64,000 nt of DNA from Lepidurus packardi. Lineage: Eukaryota > Arthropoda > Branchiopoda > Notostraca > Triopsidae. The stretch covers positions 12,035,412 to 12,099,411 of the forward strand of contig JAKZAN010000006.1 in NCBI GenBank assembly GCA_023053545.1, given 5' to 3'. Position 1 is the stretch's first letter. Each line of letters begins with the position of its first letter. Both the position numbers and the translations under genes were made by a program. This document shows, piece after piece, positions 1-16,745 of this stretch. The notes under the pieces are model-generated. The model made no database searches. It saw only the letters and a list, made by a program, of their open reading frames with translations, and was not told the DNA's origin.

Positions 1-5024
<5,024 letters not shown>

Positions 5025-5799
5025 CATTGCTGCATGGGAGATCCGCTGTTAAAGTTTGTCCTATAAAGCTTACATAAAGTTGACAACCGACGCCCATTGT
5101 GTCCGAAAAATACATAATTGAATGGTTATTGGCGTTCTTTCGCTAAAAAAAATGCAAATGGTGTCGAATTTGGAAACTCATTAACCTTTAAAATGACGTA
5201 TACGGTTAACGTCTGTTAACTTTGCCAGAGAGGCGTTATTAGACGTTTTATCGTTGTCATTGTTACCATGCAGAAGAGGACTGCTTACAATCGAGATGTA
5301 CTTTAACATTTCTTGTCTTTATATGGCTCAAGTATGTAATCTAAACGCTTCTATTATAAGACTTTTGGCTTGTCCGCGTTTAAAGTACGAAGTCCATTTG
5401 CCTCGAAAGAGAACTTAATCACGAGAAAATGAAAAAAAAAAAGATCGTCTTAGTCGAAAGGATGTGGCGTAATTTAGCAGTTATAGCAGGCAACTGAAAT
5501 TATATGACCGTATGGGAAAAGTAGAAATCAAACGAAAATTTTTCCTTGGGAACGGTCCGTTAGCGCCAAAATATACGACACTTCCCTTATAAACTACTGT
5601 TGGCTTTACTAATATGAAACATTCAAGTTACATTTCGTCTAATCTGAACGTGTTAGTGTTGACGCTATAGGCCAACATTTTCTATCACGTCTTGTATTAT
5701 TGCAGTATTTTTGGATAATGTACATTTACTATTTCGTTTGTCAAAAGTTACAGTTTCATACACTTGCTGAGTTTCTTACTTTTATTAAACTCAACAACT
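5025..5799. other. 3' flank of POLR3A, no gene seen
   Basis: AT-rich sequence after the POLR3A stop. It presumably includes the 3' UTR, but I see no clean AATAAA close to the stop and no recognisable coding region. Confidence 0.4.
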
Positions 5800-6232
5800 T
5801 AACAAGGTAGACGTAGGCAGGCGGTTTTAATAGTTTTATTTAGTAAAAAGAAAGCAGAGAAACAGCACACTTGTACTCACAGACCAAAAACACTGTCATA
5901 ACAGAACCCAAGTGTTTCGTCTCAGTCGAAAGACAGCACATAATAACAACTGCGGGTCGACTCTCCTTTGGCGCGACCCAGGCTTCACCTTTTATACCCG
6001 CGTCGTGTGCCACTTGTACTTATACCCTCGGCCTTCCACCGACGTGGACTTACATAGTTCTCCTGAAGGACAACACAACTTCTACACAACTTCTAAACCC
6101 CTACCAGAAGAACTTGTCCACGTCGGAGGAAAGCCAGGGGTATCGCCACGTGTGGGGATCTCAACACACTTAACCACCATTTGCGGATTTCGCAAGCGAT
6201 TTACGCATACCTTATTTCTGGCAGCGTTAACA
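5800..6232 (-). repeat. Probable solo LTR (minus orientation)
   Basis: Read on the minus strand, the segment begins TGTTAACGC at 6232, has a TATAAAA box at 5990-5996 and an AATAAA at 5835-5840, and ends near CCTTGTTAA at 5800. That is the promoter-then-polyadenylation layout of an LTR. No second copy or flanking element genes are seen, so it would be a solo LTR. The exact ends are uncertain. Confidence 0.35.
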
Positions 6233-6672
6233 CCTTGAGGATACTGCTGGGAACTGACTACACTACCTGACACCTAACTATAGTGTTCCGGAACTTTTTT
6301 TCCGAAACGTCGTTCTCTACCGTTCTTCCATTAACTTCTACCGCTCAGTTCCATTCTGCTTCTGCAAACTTTTCAAAAGAATTAGCTCCGGAATGGCAGT
6401 TCCGCCTTGTTTAAGAGATCTGGATTCGTTCGACGATTCGCTCCGCTCAAAGATCCGATAATTCTATAGAAAACAAGTTAAAGAAAGGTGTCAAAGCGCT
6501 TCGGGTAGAACAGAACAGAGTAGAAAAGTTTACAAGTGTGACCGCTAGATGTCGGGATATCGGTACATTTCGCGAAAAATCGCTCCGTGATTCCAGTCGG
6601 ACCGTTTAAACGGGAAGGTTGAGCGTTTATTGTGTGGAAGACTCCCTAGCATAAACCCAAGGTTTTCGAACG
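6233..6672. other. Unassigned spacer
   Basis: No coding region, tandem repeat or inverted repeat that I can support. Confidence 0.3.
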
Positions 6673-6795
6673 TATGAAAATATTGTTGTTTTTTGGTGAA
6701 AAATGTCCTCAAATGTAAAAACAGTAATGAGCTACTAATTTACAGACATTTAAAAAAGGTCTTATGCTTTGTAACGAAACGAATGGAACATTATA
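6673..6795 (-). repeat. 120 bp dispersed repeat, inverted copy of 430-555
   Basis: The minus strand of this segment is about 90-95% identical by eye to 430-555. Shared cores include AAGCATAAGACC and CCAAAAAACAACAATATTTT. It forms the 3' end of the DUF6729-like gene relic, and its other copy lies in or before a POLR3A intron. Confidence 0.75.
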
Positions 6796-9400
6796 GCGAC
6801 ATTTGTACGTCCGAGGAAGGTTGCCAGCAGAAGCATCAGCAGCCGCCTTTTTTCGGTGCCTCCAAGCCGTCGTCCTTGGCATCGGTGGCGGGGTGGCGGA
6901 CACCGAAGGTGGTGGAGGCAGCGCAGATACTGGCCTGGAGGGGCCTTCACCAGGGTCTTCCACTGCGGGTGCAGCTTCTGTCCCCAATGGAGGCAACGTC
7001 ACACGACGACGTTTAACTTTTGCCTGACCGACCGTGTCTACTACTTCCTCAAAAACAAGCGGCTCGTGAGCTGGTCGAGGTGCTGTTTGAGGAAGCTGGC
7101 GCGAGGGCAAAAGCGGTGTCGCACTCGCTAGTGCGGGTTGAGGCAGGTTAATACCCTGCAGTAGCACACTGATGTCGCTAAAGCGGGTCTTATCCTGGTA
7201 CCTAAGAGTTTAAAAGACATGTGTTATTATTAACCTCAACATGTGCCGGGCGTTAATACAGCTCAAAACTTACCACAGGCTCAAGGTAGTCTCGTTAATG
7301 GGATACAAAACCAGGCCGATACCTTCTAAGAGGGTGCCACTTAGAAGGACGACTCCGCATCTCGTTGTACTTGCCCAGAATGAGCTTCCAGCGAGACACG
7401 TAAGGAGGACCTCGGACTGGTGCCGTGTGTGTGTTGCAAAGGCGAATGCAAATGGCCTCCAGTACACGACTCTTGGAAGGAGAGAGGGCAGGCAAACCAG
7501 CGCTTATAAAGCACCTAAAAATCGGAAGCAAGGGTTTTAGATTCCAAAGCATGCTTAAAGAATCAGATGACATGACAACGCTTACCTCTGCATGGCTTCC
7601 ACTCCGACGTATCCAGTCCTATACTGGGACCGAGCAAAACGGCTCCGAGGATCGTGGCGCTTGATGCGCCCGTACTTCAGAGGCCACTTGTCGTACTCCT
7701 CCAACGCCTTGTAGAGGCGAATGACTTCGTCAGCCTGGATTTTGGTGACAGTAAGGCCTTCTGTCTTGATCAACGCCGCTGCCAACTGATCCACCTTGTC
7801 CCAGCCACCGATCAATCGGTAATCCAAGGCTTCTTTAGTTGGTTCTGGCATTGCCTCGACAGTCAGCTCGCTGCCCCTGTCGTCTTCCGGTTCTTCGGTT
7901 TCCACCGGATTCCTCGGAATGGTGTCGTCCAGCTCTTCCGGCTCCTGTAGCACGGTGAGGGAATCGGGTTCCAAAAAGACATCCATGTCCTGAACACCCT
8001 CGTCAATCCCCTCATCGACTGCAGTGTCATCCGTTGGAAGGATCCAGCCAGTTCGCTGGTAGAGGAATTCCACTCCCAGCAGCTCCCCTGTATACTGGCC
8101 TGGAGCGCGATACTCTGGCAACAATGGATGGCCCAGTACTTGCTCATACAGCGTGTTGACTCGCTGCATCAACTTGGCGTCGAAGCAACCCAGTGGCGAG
8201 GGTCGAGAGTTGGCAACGGCTGCAGAAGCTCTGACAGCGTTCCAGCGTGTGACGCCATCCAAAAGGTACGCCTGGAAGTTGTACGCGTTCGCGCTGGTTC
8301 CTACGATACGAAATAAAGGAACTTATCAAACGTTATTCAACCAAAGTCATACAATGTAATGCCTTACCCGGAATAAAGCTAGCCAAGTGCAAACGGAAAG
8401 ACTCAAGGGAGGTGGAGCCACGAGCACACCAGTAAACCGGTAAACTGAGGCCTCCCATAGTCAATGTTCCAGTTATCGTGTAGAGCTGGACTAACTCGGG
8501 ATCTTGGATACACTTGACGTGTTTCCTCTCAAAGTCCCAGGTTTCCTTCATGTCTTCTTTGAACAACGGAACTCCCAGCGAATCCGTGGCCAAAGTCAAC
8601 GAAAGAATCAGGGCTTTCGATCTGATTCCTCGTCTCTTGGGTACCACGAGTACGCCGACGACAATGGCGTGCCATCTCGGATTTGCTGATGGCCTTGTTG
8701 ACCACCGCGACACAAGGATTGGAAAGCCCCTCCGTCTCCATTTCCCTCTTCTTGGCAGCTCGCAAGGCATCGAGATCCGTGCCATCCCATTCGAATATGC
8801 AGGACGACAATTTGGTCGTGAAGGTGCCATACAGAGGGTGGGAATCGCCGGTACATCCCACGGCCAGACGCCGAATAAAATGCCAAATGTCAAGGCGAAC
8901 TTGGAGACCCGTCCACTGGTCGAAAAGAAGCTGGTATTTCGAGTAGAGAAGGATCGGCGCTGCTTCTCCTGCTCGACGGTATCTGGAGGAGATTTTTTTT
9001 TAGAAGACATGTTCAAATAGAATGACTTTTAAACAGAAGGCTTCGCAATACATTACCTCTCCATCAAGCCAGTAGCCATGGACTGCAATGACATGGTGCT
9101 CTCCGACGTGGTCAAAACAGAGAGGAGAATCTCTCCCCGCTCATTTGCAAGTCCGTCAGGTAGCTGCGCTAGTATGCGTTGATCGTACGCAATGAAGCTA
9201 CCTTTGCAGTTGGGGCATTCCATGTACTCGCAAGCCCCATGGACGTGAGCTTCCTGCCGACTCCGCAGTTGGGACACGAAAAATCCACAACCCACATTCT
9301 TCTGGGCATCCACAGGAAAAGCCGACGAAGAAAATACGCGTCAGGCTTGGGCGGCGCTGTGCTGGGCCCTGGAACTGGTGGAGGGGGTGGATTCCACTAA
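6795..9400 (-). pseudogene. Degenerate DUF6729-like mobile-element gene, five exons
   Basis: Minus-strand exons at about 9400-9057, 8982-8368, 8300-7586, 7514-7274 and 7201-about 6795 are separated by GT-AG introns of 67-74 bp. Exon 1 has RRLFLWMPRRMWVVDFSCPNC and then EYMECPNCKGSFIAYDQRIL, a zinc-ribbon pattern with two CxxC pairs. Exon 2 has RLDIWHFIRRLAVGC and HCRRRTRGT. Exon 3 has NFQAYLLDGVTRWN and GQYTGELLGVEFLY. I recognise this as the multi-copy family annotated elsewhere as DUF6729 proteins; the function is unknown. Breaks: an internal loss of about 20 residues plus a frame change near 9230; a frameshift near 8625; a frame change in exon 4 near 7300. The natural C-terminus is missing: coding sequence runs into the 120 bp repeat. 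It is a relic, but its splice sites are still good. Confidence 0.65.
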
Positions 9401-9430
9401 TTCGTAATAAGGGAGGCCTTCAGGGTACCC

Positions 9431-9826
9431 TTGCTGTCAAAAAGGGCTGAGCCAATCCAAGCCAATTCAGTTTTTATGGTCAAGTCAATTGATGGACACT
9501 GGAAACTACCCGTAGGATACTTTTTTGTAAACGGAAGCTATGCTGCTTCTCTTCTAGTTAAGTTAGTTAAAGAATGTATAGACAAGCTAGCTGAAGCAAA
9601 GTGCGAGGTTATAGCGACAGTTTTTGACCAGTGTCCCAACAACCAGAAAGCTGCTAGGAACATGGGAGTATCCCTTCTTAAGCCCTTTTTCTTACACAAT
9701 TCTAAAAGTGTCTTTTTTCTTTTCGACGCACCCCACTTGTTAAAAAGTATCAGAAACAACCTCATTAAGTATTACATGGTATTCGGTTCGGGGAAAATTA
9801 ACATAGCAGTGGGGTCACTTACGTAG
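9431..9826 (+). pseudogene. P-element-type transposase fragment
   Basis: About 110 residues of an RNase-H-like P-element transposase core. The order is DGHWKLPVGYFF, then the first catalytic-region motif ATVFDQCPNNQK, then the diagnostic FDAPHLLKSIRNNL. A complete P transposase is over 700 residues with an N-terminal THAP finger, so only the middle survives here. It is preceded by unrelated sequence and followed directly by the truncated BEL gag at about 9850. No inverted repeats were found. Confidence 0.7.
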
Positions 9827-9849
9827 ATTTTTTTAAATAGATCGTAAAC

Positions 9850-10590
9850 AAAAATTCCGTTTAGCTAGGAAGTTAACTCTACACCAACGACCAACGACGC
9901 CCAACGAACGACGCTCGACCAACGGCGCCCAACGAATCGCGATTCTGCGGCAACTGCTGACAGAGGAAGTCCGTGACGGCATAGCACAGACGCTCCTTAG
10001 TCCAGGAATGTACAACGAGGCACTTATGGAGCTGCAAGAAACGTACGGCGATCAGCAGTTAATTACGAGATGCTATATTAAGAATCTCATCGATATGCCG
10101 CCACTTAAGTGCCAAGACTACGAATCTCTAAACAAGTTCTAGCGGGGCGTTCATTGTTTCGTAAATGCTCTCATCCACTGCGGCTACCAACAGGAACTAT
10201 CGTCAGCAGCCACTTTGGAACGACTGGTAGACAAACTTCCCGGAAGTCTGCGAAGCAAATGGGGACGCTGCGTACTGCGGATGGAGCCGAAGCTCCCAAC
10301 TTTGGCAGATTTCGACGCCTGGATCAGAGATCTCACGAAGGCCGAAGGGAAGGTACGACACATTAGTTCTTCGACGGGACAGAACTCGGAACCGGCGACA
10401 ACGAAGAAGAAGGACGCTAAACCTAATAAAACGAAACCGGTGAAAACCCACACCCCGACCGTCCTCGCTATGCACATAGAAACCGAAGACTCTGGACCGA
10501 GCACGAAGTGCCCGGCTTGTGAGAAGAATCATCCGCTACCCAGCTGCGAGAAGTTCACATCGCTTACCCCTTACCGAAAAACTTAATTTA
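9850..10590 (+). pseudogene. BEL-1 gag (broken)
   Basis: The reading LLTEEVRDGIAQTLLSPG, then ETYGDQQLITRCYIKNL, then LERLVDKLPGSLRSKWGR is the DUF1759-type gag of BEL/Pao elements. A TAG interrupts it at about 10139 (the NKF-stop). The C-terminal part has CPACEKNHPLPSC, the usual first zinc-binding motif before the knuckles. The 5' start is missing. Confidence 0.75.
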
Positions 10591-13500
10591 GCCAAAGACA
10601 ACGGTTATTGTTTCAGATGTCTCAACAAAGGACACATTAGCCGGACTTGCCAAGCGCGCACCGAATGCGGTCTCGACGGTTGCAAGAGCCTTCACCACCG
10701 TTTACTGCATGACGCCCCACGTGCCTTCGACCGAAAGACCAAGACAAGCAGTAAAGGCGCGAGGAGCGGTCAGGAGCCTATCGAAGGAAACCGCAAATCC
10801 GAAGGAGGTCCGTATGTTAACACCGTCACGAGCGATGGGTCAACGAGACATGTACTCCTCCTGGTTGTACCAGTTCAGCTGTACTCTGAAGGGAAGTCTG
10901 TCGATACCCTTGCATTACTTGACGGCGGAAGCGAGACATCCCTCATTCGAAGAGATGTAGCGTCTAAGCTTGGACTGAAAGGGGAAGGAGTCCTTATGCG
11001 GATTGGTACTTACCGAGGAAAAGACCCGGTTTCGAGAGTCACGAAGGTGGATTTCAAGCTGAAAGCTCGCGAAAGAACTGTCTCGTTCAACGTCAGTGAG
11101 GCGCTCACCGTACCGGAAATTTGCGTTAGCAGAAGAATCGTTGACTGGCCAAACCTGAAGAAAAGGTGGCGACACCTGGCCGACTTAAATCTACCACACA
11201 TTGACACCAACGACGTGACGGTCCTGATTAGCATGGATGCCCCGAAAACCCATCGTCAACTTGATTACCGTGAATCCGAAAGCGACGACGCGGCCCCCGT
11301 AGTTTTCAAGACTTCGTTCGGGTGGTGCGCTGTTGGCGGGTTGACAACGAACAAATTTCCGTCGTCAACTCGGTGTAACCTCATTGACACGCGACCTGCA
11401 ATGAAACCCGATGACCTCGACGAGACCCTAGAAAGATTCTGGGCGGTAGAGTCGCTTGGAATAGCCGCATCGAAGTACCCGACGAGCGAGGCAAATAGCC
11501 AAACAAAGAATGATGATTGAAGCTACCACGAAGCACGACGGAGAACGATATGAGATCGGACTCCCTTGGAAATCTCCTACCACTTGGCTACCAGACAATC
11601 GAAGCTCCGCCCTTAAGCGACTTTTCACAGTTGAGCGCAGGTTCCGTCGCGATCACGACTACACTAAAAGGTATACGGCAGCGATCGAAGAATACATCAA
11701 GTTGGGACATGCCAAGAAGTTAAGCCTTGATGAGCTCAAAGGAGTACCGGGCCGAGTTTGGTATTTACCTCACCATGGGGTGACGAACCCAAACAAACTG
11801 GGAAAAGTGAGGGTTGTATTTGATGCTTCCAGCGTATTTAATGGCTCCACCCTCAACTCGAGTCTATTACAAGGACCTGACTTTCTTCTAAATCTCGTTG
11901 GTCTGCTAATCCGGTTCCGCGAACATCCAATCGCTGTATCTTCAGATATCGAGAAGATGTTTAATCAGGTCCGAGTAAAGCCAGAAGACCAAGATGCCTT
12001 ACGTTTTCTCTGGAGACGTCCCGGAGAACAGGCTGCTCCTCACACCTACAGAATGAACGTCCAAATATTTGGCGCGATCTCATCCCCAGCCGTATGTATG
12101 TACGATCTCCGGCGGCCATGTACGATCTACTGCCAAAGACTTCGGAGATGGACGACCGGACCTTGTGCGGAAGGTGGATACGCAATTCTACGTAGACAAC
12201 TTTCTGGACTCCATGGAGTCAGAAGCAGAATCTGAAGAAATCTGTCACGTTTTAACCAACCTCCTGGCCCGCGGAGGTTTTCGGTTGACCAAGTGGCTCT
12301 CTGGGTCCCCAAATGTAATGGCGGCTCTTCCGGCAGGCGAGCGAGTAAGCCCGAGTTTGAACATCGACCTGGATGACTTACCGATTGAACGTACCCTGGG
12401 AGTTCTGTGGAATGCTGAGCAGGACACGTTTCTGTTTCGAATGGTCGTCGACAAATCCGTTACTACTAAACGAGGAGTTCTTCGGGCGGTCGCTAGCATC
12501 TTCGACCCATTCGGTTTTTTAGCACCGGTGATCCTAATCGTTAAAGCTCTTATGCATGAAATTTTGGCGTGAACGTTTAGATTGGGACCAACAACTGTCG
12601 ACACCGATTCAGAAGGCATGGAACGATTGGGTCTATAATCTCGCAGCATTAGAATCCCTAATGATCCCTCGTTCTCTAAGAAGCAGCCAAGTTTGCCCTT
12701 CATCTTTGCAGATCCATACTTTTTGTGATGCCTCGGAAGCCGGCTATGGTGCAGTTACCTACTTACGCTGTGACTACCCATCTGGTCCAGTCTTCGTGTC
12801 GCTCGTCGTAGCAAAAACCCGCGTGGCGCCAGTAAAACAGCTCACGATTCCGAGACTTGAGCTCCTTGGTACTCTTATAGCTGCGAGACTGACCTCGATG
12901 GTTATCTGCGAACTGAGAACTAAACCGGAAAAGGCCTACTTGTGGACAGACTCGACAACAGTCATCAAGTGGATAAATTCAAAAACGTGCCGGTTTACGA
13001 CGTTCGAATCGGATTGGCGAAATTTTGGAGTTAACCAACCGACGCCATTGGAGGCATGTTCCAGGCGAAGCCAATCCAGCCGACATGTGTAGCAGAGGAG
13101 CGACCGCTACAAATTTAGTCAACAGCCGGAAATGGTTCCATGGCCCCGAATTCTTAACATTACCGCCCGAGCAATGGCCGAATTCCGAAGAAGGTAACGA
13201 GCCTGCATCCGACGATCCCGAAGTCCTACCTTCGAAATGGGTCGGCCTGCTGACTGAAGTAGCTGATCCGATCCACGACCTTTTTGCTCGTACAAGCAGT
13301 CTAGGTCGACTGAAAAGGGTGATCTCCTACACACATTGTTTTTGCCGCAACTGTCGCAAGAAGGGAGACTCACGTACGACTGGACCTTTATTAGTAGAAG
13401 AAGTAAACGAGGCTTTCCGAACCTGCTTGAGAGTCGCTCAACTGAACGCCTTTAAGGAAGATGTTAAGGTTTTGAAGGCGGGAGAACCACTGAAGTCAAC

Positions 13501-15212
13501 TTCGCGGCTGCTTAAACTGAAGCCCTATCTTGACGAGGACGGGATCATCCGTGCCGACGGGCGTGTACGTCATGCGGAGGTCGACCCGCACGTGAAGCAC
13601 CCGATTATTCTGTGCCCCGAAAGTCCGCTCACCAGACTCATAATCGCTGACGCTCACGAGTATACTCTTCACGCTCTGTGGAACGTACGTTGGCGGAGGT
13701 TCAACAGAATTACTGGGTCTTGAAGGGAAGATCGACAGTTCAGAAGTTCATTCGGAGCTGCCCCGTCTGCCGTAGGTTGAGATCACAACCCCAGATCCCG
13801 ATTATGGCTGCCTTACCGCGCGAACGCTTGGAGGCCTTTAAACCTCCGTTTCACAACACAGGTATTGATTTCTTCGGACCGCTATTTGTAGTCATACATA
13901 GACGGAACCACAAGCGCTATGGGTGTTTATTCACATGCTTAGTCACTAGAGCCGTGCACATCGAAATAACCCACACATTAGAAACAGACTCGTTCATCAT
14001 GGCCCTCAGACGCTTTATCATCAAACGTGGATGTCCCGCCAAGTGCTTCAGCGACAACGGGACAAACACACACGACAGCGGGATAAAGTGGCATTTTTCT
14101 CCTCCGGCCGCGCCACACTTTGGCGGAGTGTGGGAAAGATTGGTACGATCAGCTAAGGGTGGCCTCACACTGGGTGCCTATGAGGCCTAAAGTCCCTAAG
14201 AGAGTGAATCGTCCTTTACCTTCAATTAGCGGGCAGTGGGCTTTTTCGGTCGCTAGCTATGGATAGCCCGTTAATTGAATGAGGCAGGGTCACAAAAAAG
14301 GGTGTTTGACCAACGAATGACGAGAGTATAGTCACATGACTTAGGAATACACGTGGTAGTGGAAAGGTTGGGAAAAAATAACTAAGATTTGTAGTACAAT
14401 GTTATTGTCATCGATTACCCTGTGGAATGTTTCTTTTGATCCTTGTTGACCTTCGTCATATGACCTTGTCTCAGACCAGAGTATTCTTGTGTAAATCTAG
14501 CTACGCATTGTACTTACAAGTTATTATCGCCACATCCTACTAATACCTAGTCTCCGCCTCTACCTCCTGCTCACGACAGGTAGACGTGTTGGTGTCTGTG
14601 AGGTGTCTATCCTTAAGGGCTTAGGCACTCCAGTGTGAGTCCACCCTAAGTCTGCATTACGAACGACATTGAAGAGCCGCACGGTCACCGACGAGGTACT
14701 CCTAACGGTAATGGCAGAAGTTGAGTCTTTGATGAACGGACGCCCGTTAACCCATGTAAGCCTTGACCCATCTGATTTGCAGCCTCTTACCCCGATCCAT
14801 TTTTTACTGGGAAGAGCCAACCCTAATACTCCTGTTGACGTTTTTGAGAAGAGCGATTTAGATTCAAGGAAGCGATGGAGAAGTTCTTTACAGAGCTGGA
14901 GATGGAGAAGCCATTACAGAGCTTTTCTGGCGACGATGGCTCCGCGAATACGTCCCGACACTCATCGAACGACGTAAGTGGTTGCAGAATCGTTGAAACA
15001 TCAGAGCAGGCGATGTCGTTCTGGTTGTAGACCTATCATCCCCTCGTGGTCAATGGCCTCTAGGAAGAATCTTAGAACCTTTACCTGGACCCGGCGGTGT
15101 TACTCGAGCGGCGCGTGTCAAGACCATAAACGGTGAATTTGTAAGACCAGTAGCGAAGTTATGTTTATTAGAAGAAGCATCAGCAAGAAGAAGGGGTTCA
15201 AAAGGAATGTAA
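10519..15212 (+). pseudogene. BEL-1 pol polyprotein (broken)
   Basis: 10519-11520: zinc knuckles (YCFRCLNKGHISRTC) and aspartic protease LALLDGGSETSLI. 11510-12120: reverse transcriptase start, with YLPHHGVTNPNKLGKVRVVFD. The RT continues in another frame with the active site QFYVDNFLDS near 12190. 12556-13020: RNase H, with HTFCDASEAGYGAVTY and LWTDSTTVIKWI. 13025-14185: HHCC and integrase core, with NTGIDFFGPL and CFSDNGTN. The integrase is broken by the 14185-14660 insertion and resumes at TLKSRTVTDEVL, running to a DUF5641-type tail GQWPLGRILEPLPG. At least five frame changes plus the insertion make it non-functional. Confidence 0.85.
14185..14660. repeat. LTR-like insertion in the BEL-1 integrase
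   Basis: Integrase coding sequence stops at about 14185 and resumes at about 14665. The insert contains TGGAATGTTTC near 14431 and GATCCTTGTTGACC near 14440. The same order occurs in the Gypsy-A LTR, so this is probably a diverged solo LTR of a relative. It also carries a 14 bp inverted repeat with one mismatch (14221-14234 with 14266-14279). Boundaries are approximate. Confidence 0.5.
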
Positions 15213-15228
15213 AAGAGGCCCTTAGTAG

Positions 15229-15430
15229 TGTAGTGTAGCTATATTATTAAGTTAGGTCAGGGTTAACATTTTGGAATGTTTGCCTTGATCCTTGTTGACC
15301 CTTGTTTGGCAGTTCCCTTTATGCCAAGTGACCTCGACTTGTACTATGTACTCTAGTATATATGGAGTCAATCCTTGTTAATAAAGTCAGTCGTAGTTAA
15401 CCCAACATTCGGTAACTTACATATATTACA
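15229..15430 (+). repeat. Gypsy-A 5' LTR
   Basis: 202 bp, TG...CA ends. It contains a GTATATATGG TATA-like box and a TTAATAAAG polyadenylation signal, so it supplies promoter and terminator. It pairs with 20355-20556. Confidence 0.95.
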
Positions 15431-15464
15431 TTGGCGCAGTCGGTAGACCTCTCTTACGTACAAC

Positions 15465-16320
15465 ATGGCTACTAGTGAGGAGAATTCGTCGTCCTCTGGC
15501 CACAAAGTGTTCGTGAAACCTGATAGTTTTTTCGGTAACGAACAAGATTGGTACGAGTGGAGAGAGCATTTCGAATGTTGTGTGCGGTTCAATGATTACG
15601 ATTGTGAGGTAAAGAAGGCGAAGCGGGCAGACTTGTTAGCCCTTGCACTTAAGGACAGGGCAGTGAAAGTCTACAAAAACTTGGAGCAAAAAGTGAAACG
15701 CGATTCTTCGTTGATGAGCTAGAGAAAGTTTTTGGACATAAGAGTGCTGCAGTGTGGCAAAGACAATTTGACACTATTACCCGGAAAGTACTACGGTTGG
15801 AGAGTTTGCGGCTGAGTTAAAGCATCTCCATGTGAAAGCGTTTCCGACAATGGATGCTGCAACTAGGGAGGAAATCATTTTGAGACGATTGTTAAACACC
15901 TTAGATGGGCAACAAGGTCGTCACATCATAAAGATGGCGAAGCCTGAGACCTTGCACGAGGCCATCGATGCAGGATTCCAATTCGAATCTATCATCGAGG
16001 AAGAAAAGGTGGTTGCAGCGGGTGCTGGCGCTGGTTTGGCGGTTGCAGCAGGTGTTGGCGCTAAGTTGATGAACGATTCGGATCAAGAAGAAGTCGCTAT
16101 GATTTCGACGCCTACAGACGTGAACAAAATTACAGCTGTATCGTCTTCTTCAGAACTGGATCAAAGGATGAGGAGTCTGGAAGGAAAGGTGGAGCTTATT
16201 TTGGAAAAGTTGGTTGGCAAGACAAATGCCAGACGCTGTTACAATTGCGGCGAGGAAGGACATTTTAAGCGAAACTGTGAGAAGCTGAAGCAGAAGAATC
16301 GTTCGGGAAAAGCCAATTAA
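15465..16320 (+). pseudogene. Gypsy-A gag
   Basis: Starts MATSEENSSSSGHK 34 bp after the 5' LTR. The gag core continues through FFGNEQDWYEWREHF. One frame change falls at about 15715 (an in-frame TAG at 15721) and another at about 15790. After that, FAAELKHLHVKAFPT and a CCHC knuckle CYNCGEEGHFKRNC lead to a TAA at 16318-16320. The intact homologue is the Gypsy-C gag of 283 residues. The end carries the frameshift signal described separately. Confidence 0.85.
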
Positions 16321-16346
16321 CTGGAGATACGGTTCCGTCTTCAGTT
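16305..16346 (+). promoter_or_regulatory. Predicted -1 ribosomal frameshift signal, gag to pol (Gypsy-A)
   Basis: GGGAAAA at 16305-16311 is in the X XXY YYZ register of gag. A 7 nt spacer follows. Then a hairpin with arms 16319-16328 and 16337-16346 (10 bp including two wobble pairs) closes an 8 nt loop. The gag TAA at 16318-16320 overlaps the hairpin base. The -1 frame is open from here into the protease (KSQLTGD...). Confidence 0.7.
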
Positions 16347-16745
16347 GCAAGTGATAAAGGAGCCAAACGGGACGGGGAAATGGTAGCAGCGGGGATAAGC
16401 GTAATACCTGCTTTTGTGGAGAGAAAAGTTAACGATATAACTTTACCTATGTTTGTAGACTGTGGTTCGGCCATTACACTTGTGAAACCTTGTGTATTAA
16501 GGTTGTTTAACTCTTTACCTGGCGTACAACCGGCAGATTTGCATGTGGGAACGGTAAAAAAAAGCGACAGGCTACCGTTACAAGGTAAAGTGAAGCTTAC
16601 GTTTTCGCTTTTGGGAGCAACTGTTGAACAAGAAGTTTACGTGAGCTCCGAAATTTTTCATGACGTCATTATTGGGAGGGACTTCTTAAAGAGAAACCAG
16701 ATGATTGTGGATTACGAGCAGATGCAGCTTAAAAAAAATCGGTGA
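16321..16745 (+). pseudogene. Gypsy-A protease part of pol
   Basis: Retroviral-type aspartic protease, in the -1 frame to gag. The active-site motif reads FVDCGSAITLV where the family norm is D-S/T-G; the intact relative Gypsy-C has VDSGSDITLV. The C-terminal motif is IIGRDFLKRN. An A-run change near 16731 ends this frame at 16745; RT continues in the next frame. Confidence 0.85.

Larger units (their letters stand above)
9850..15228 (+). mobile_element. BEL/Pao LTR retrotransposon, 5'-truncated and decayed (BEL-1)
   Basis: Gag, protease, reverse transcriptase, RNase H and integrase segments follow in BEL/Pao order, but no 5' LTR is seen before the P-element scrap. The pol stop is at 15210-15212, and Gypsy-A is inserted 17 bp later. 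Sequence after Gypsy-A (20561 on) may be the rest of its 3' end, but I cannot show an LTR. It carries many frame changes and an LTR-like insertion in the integrase. Confidence 0.9.
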
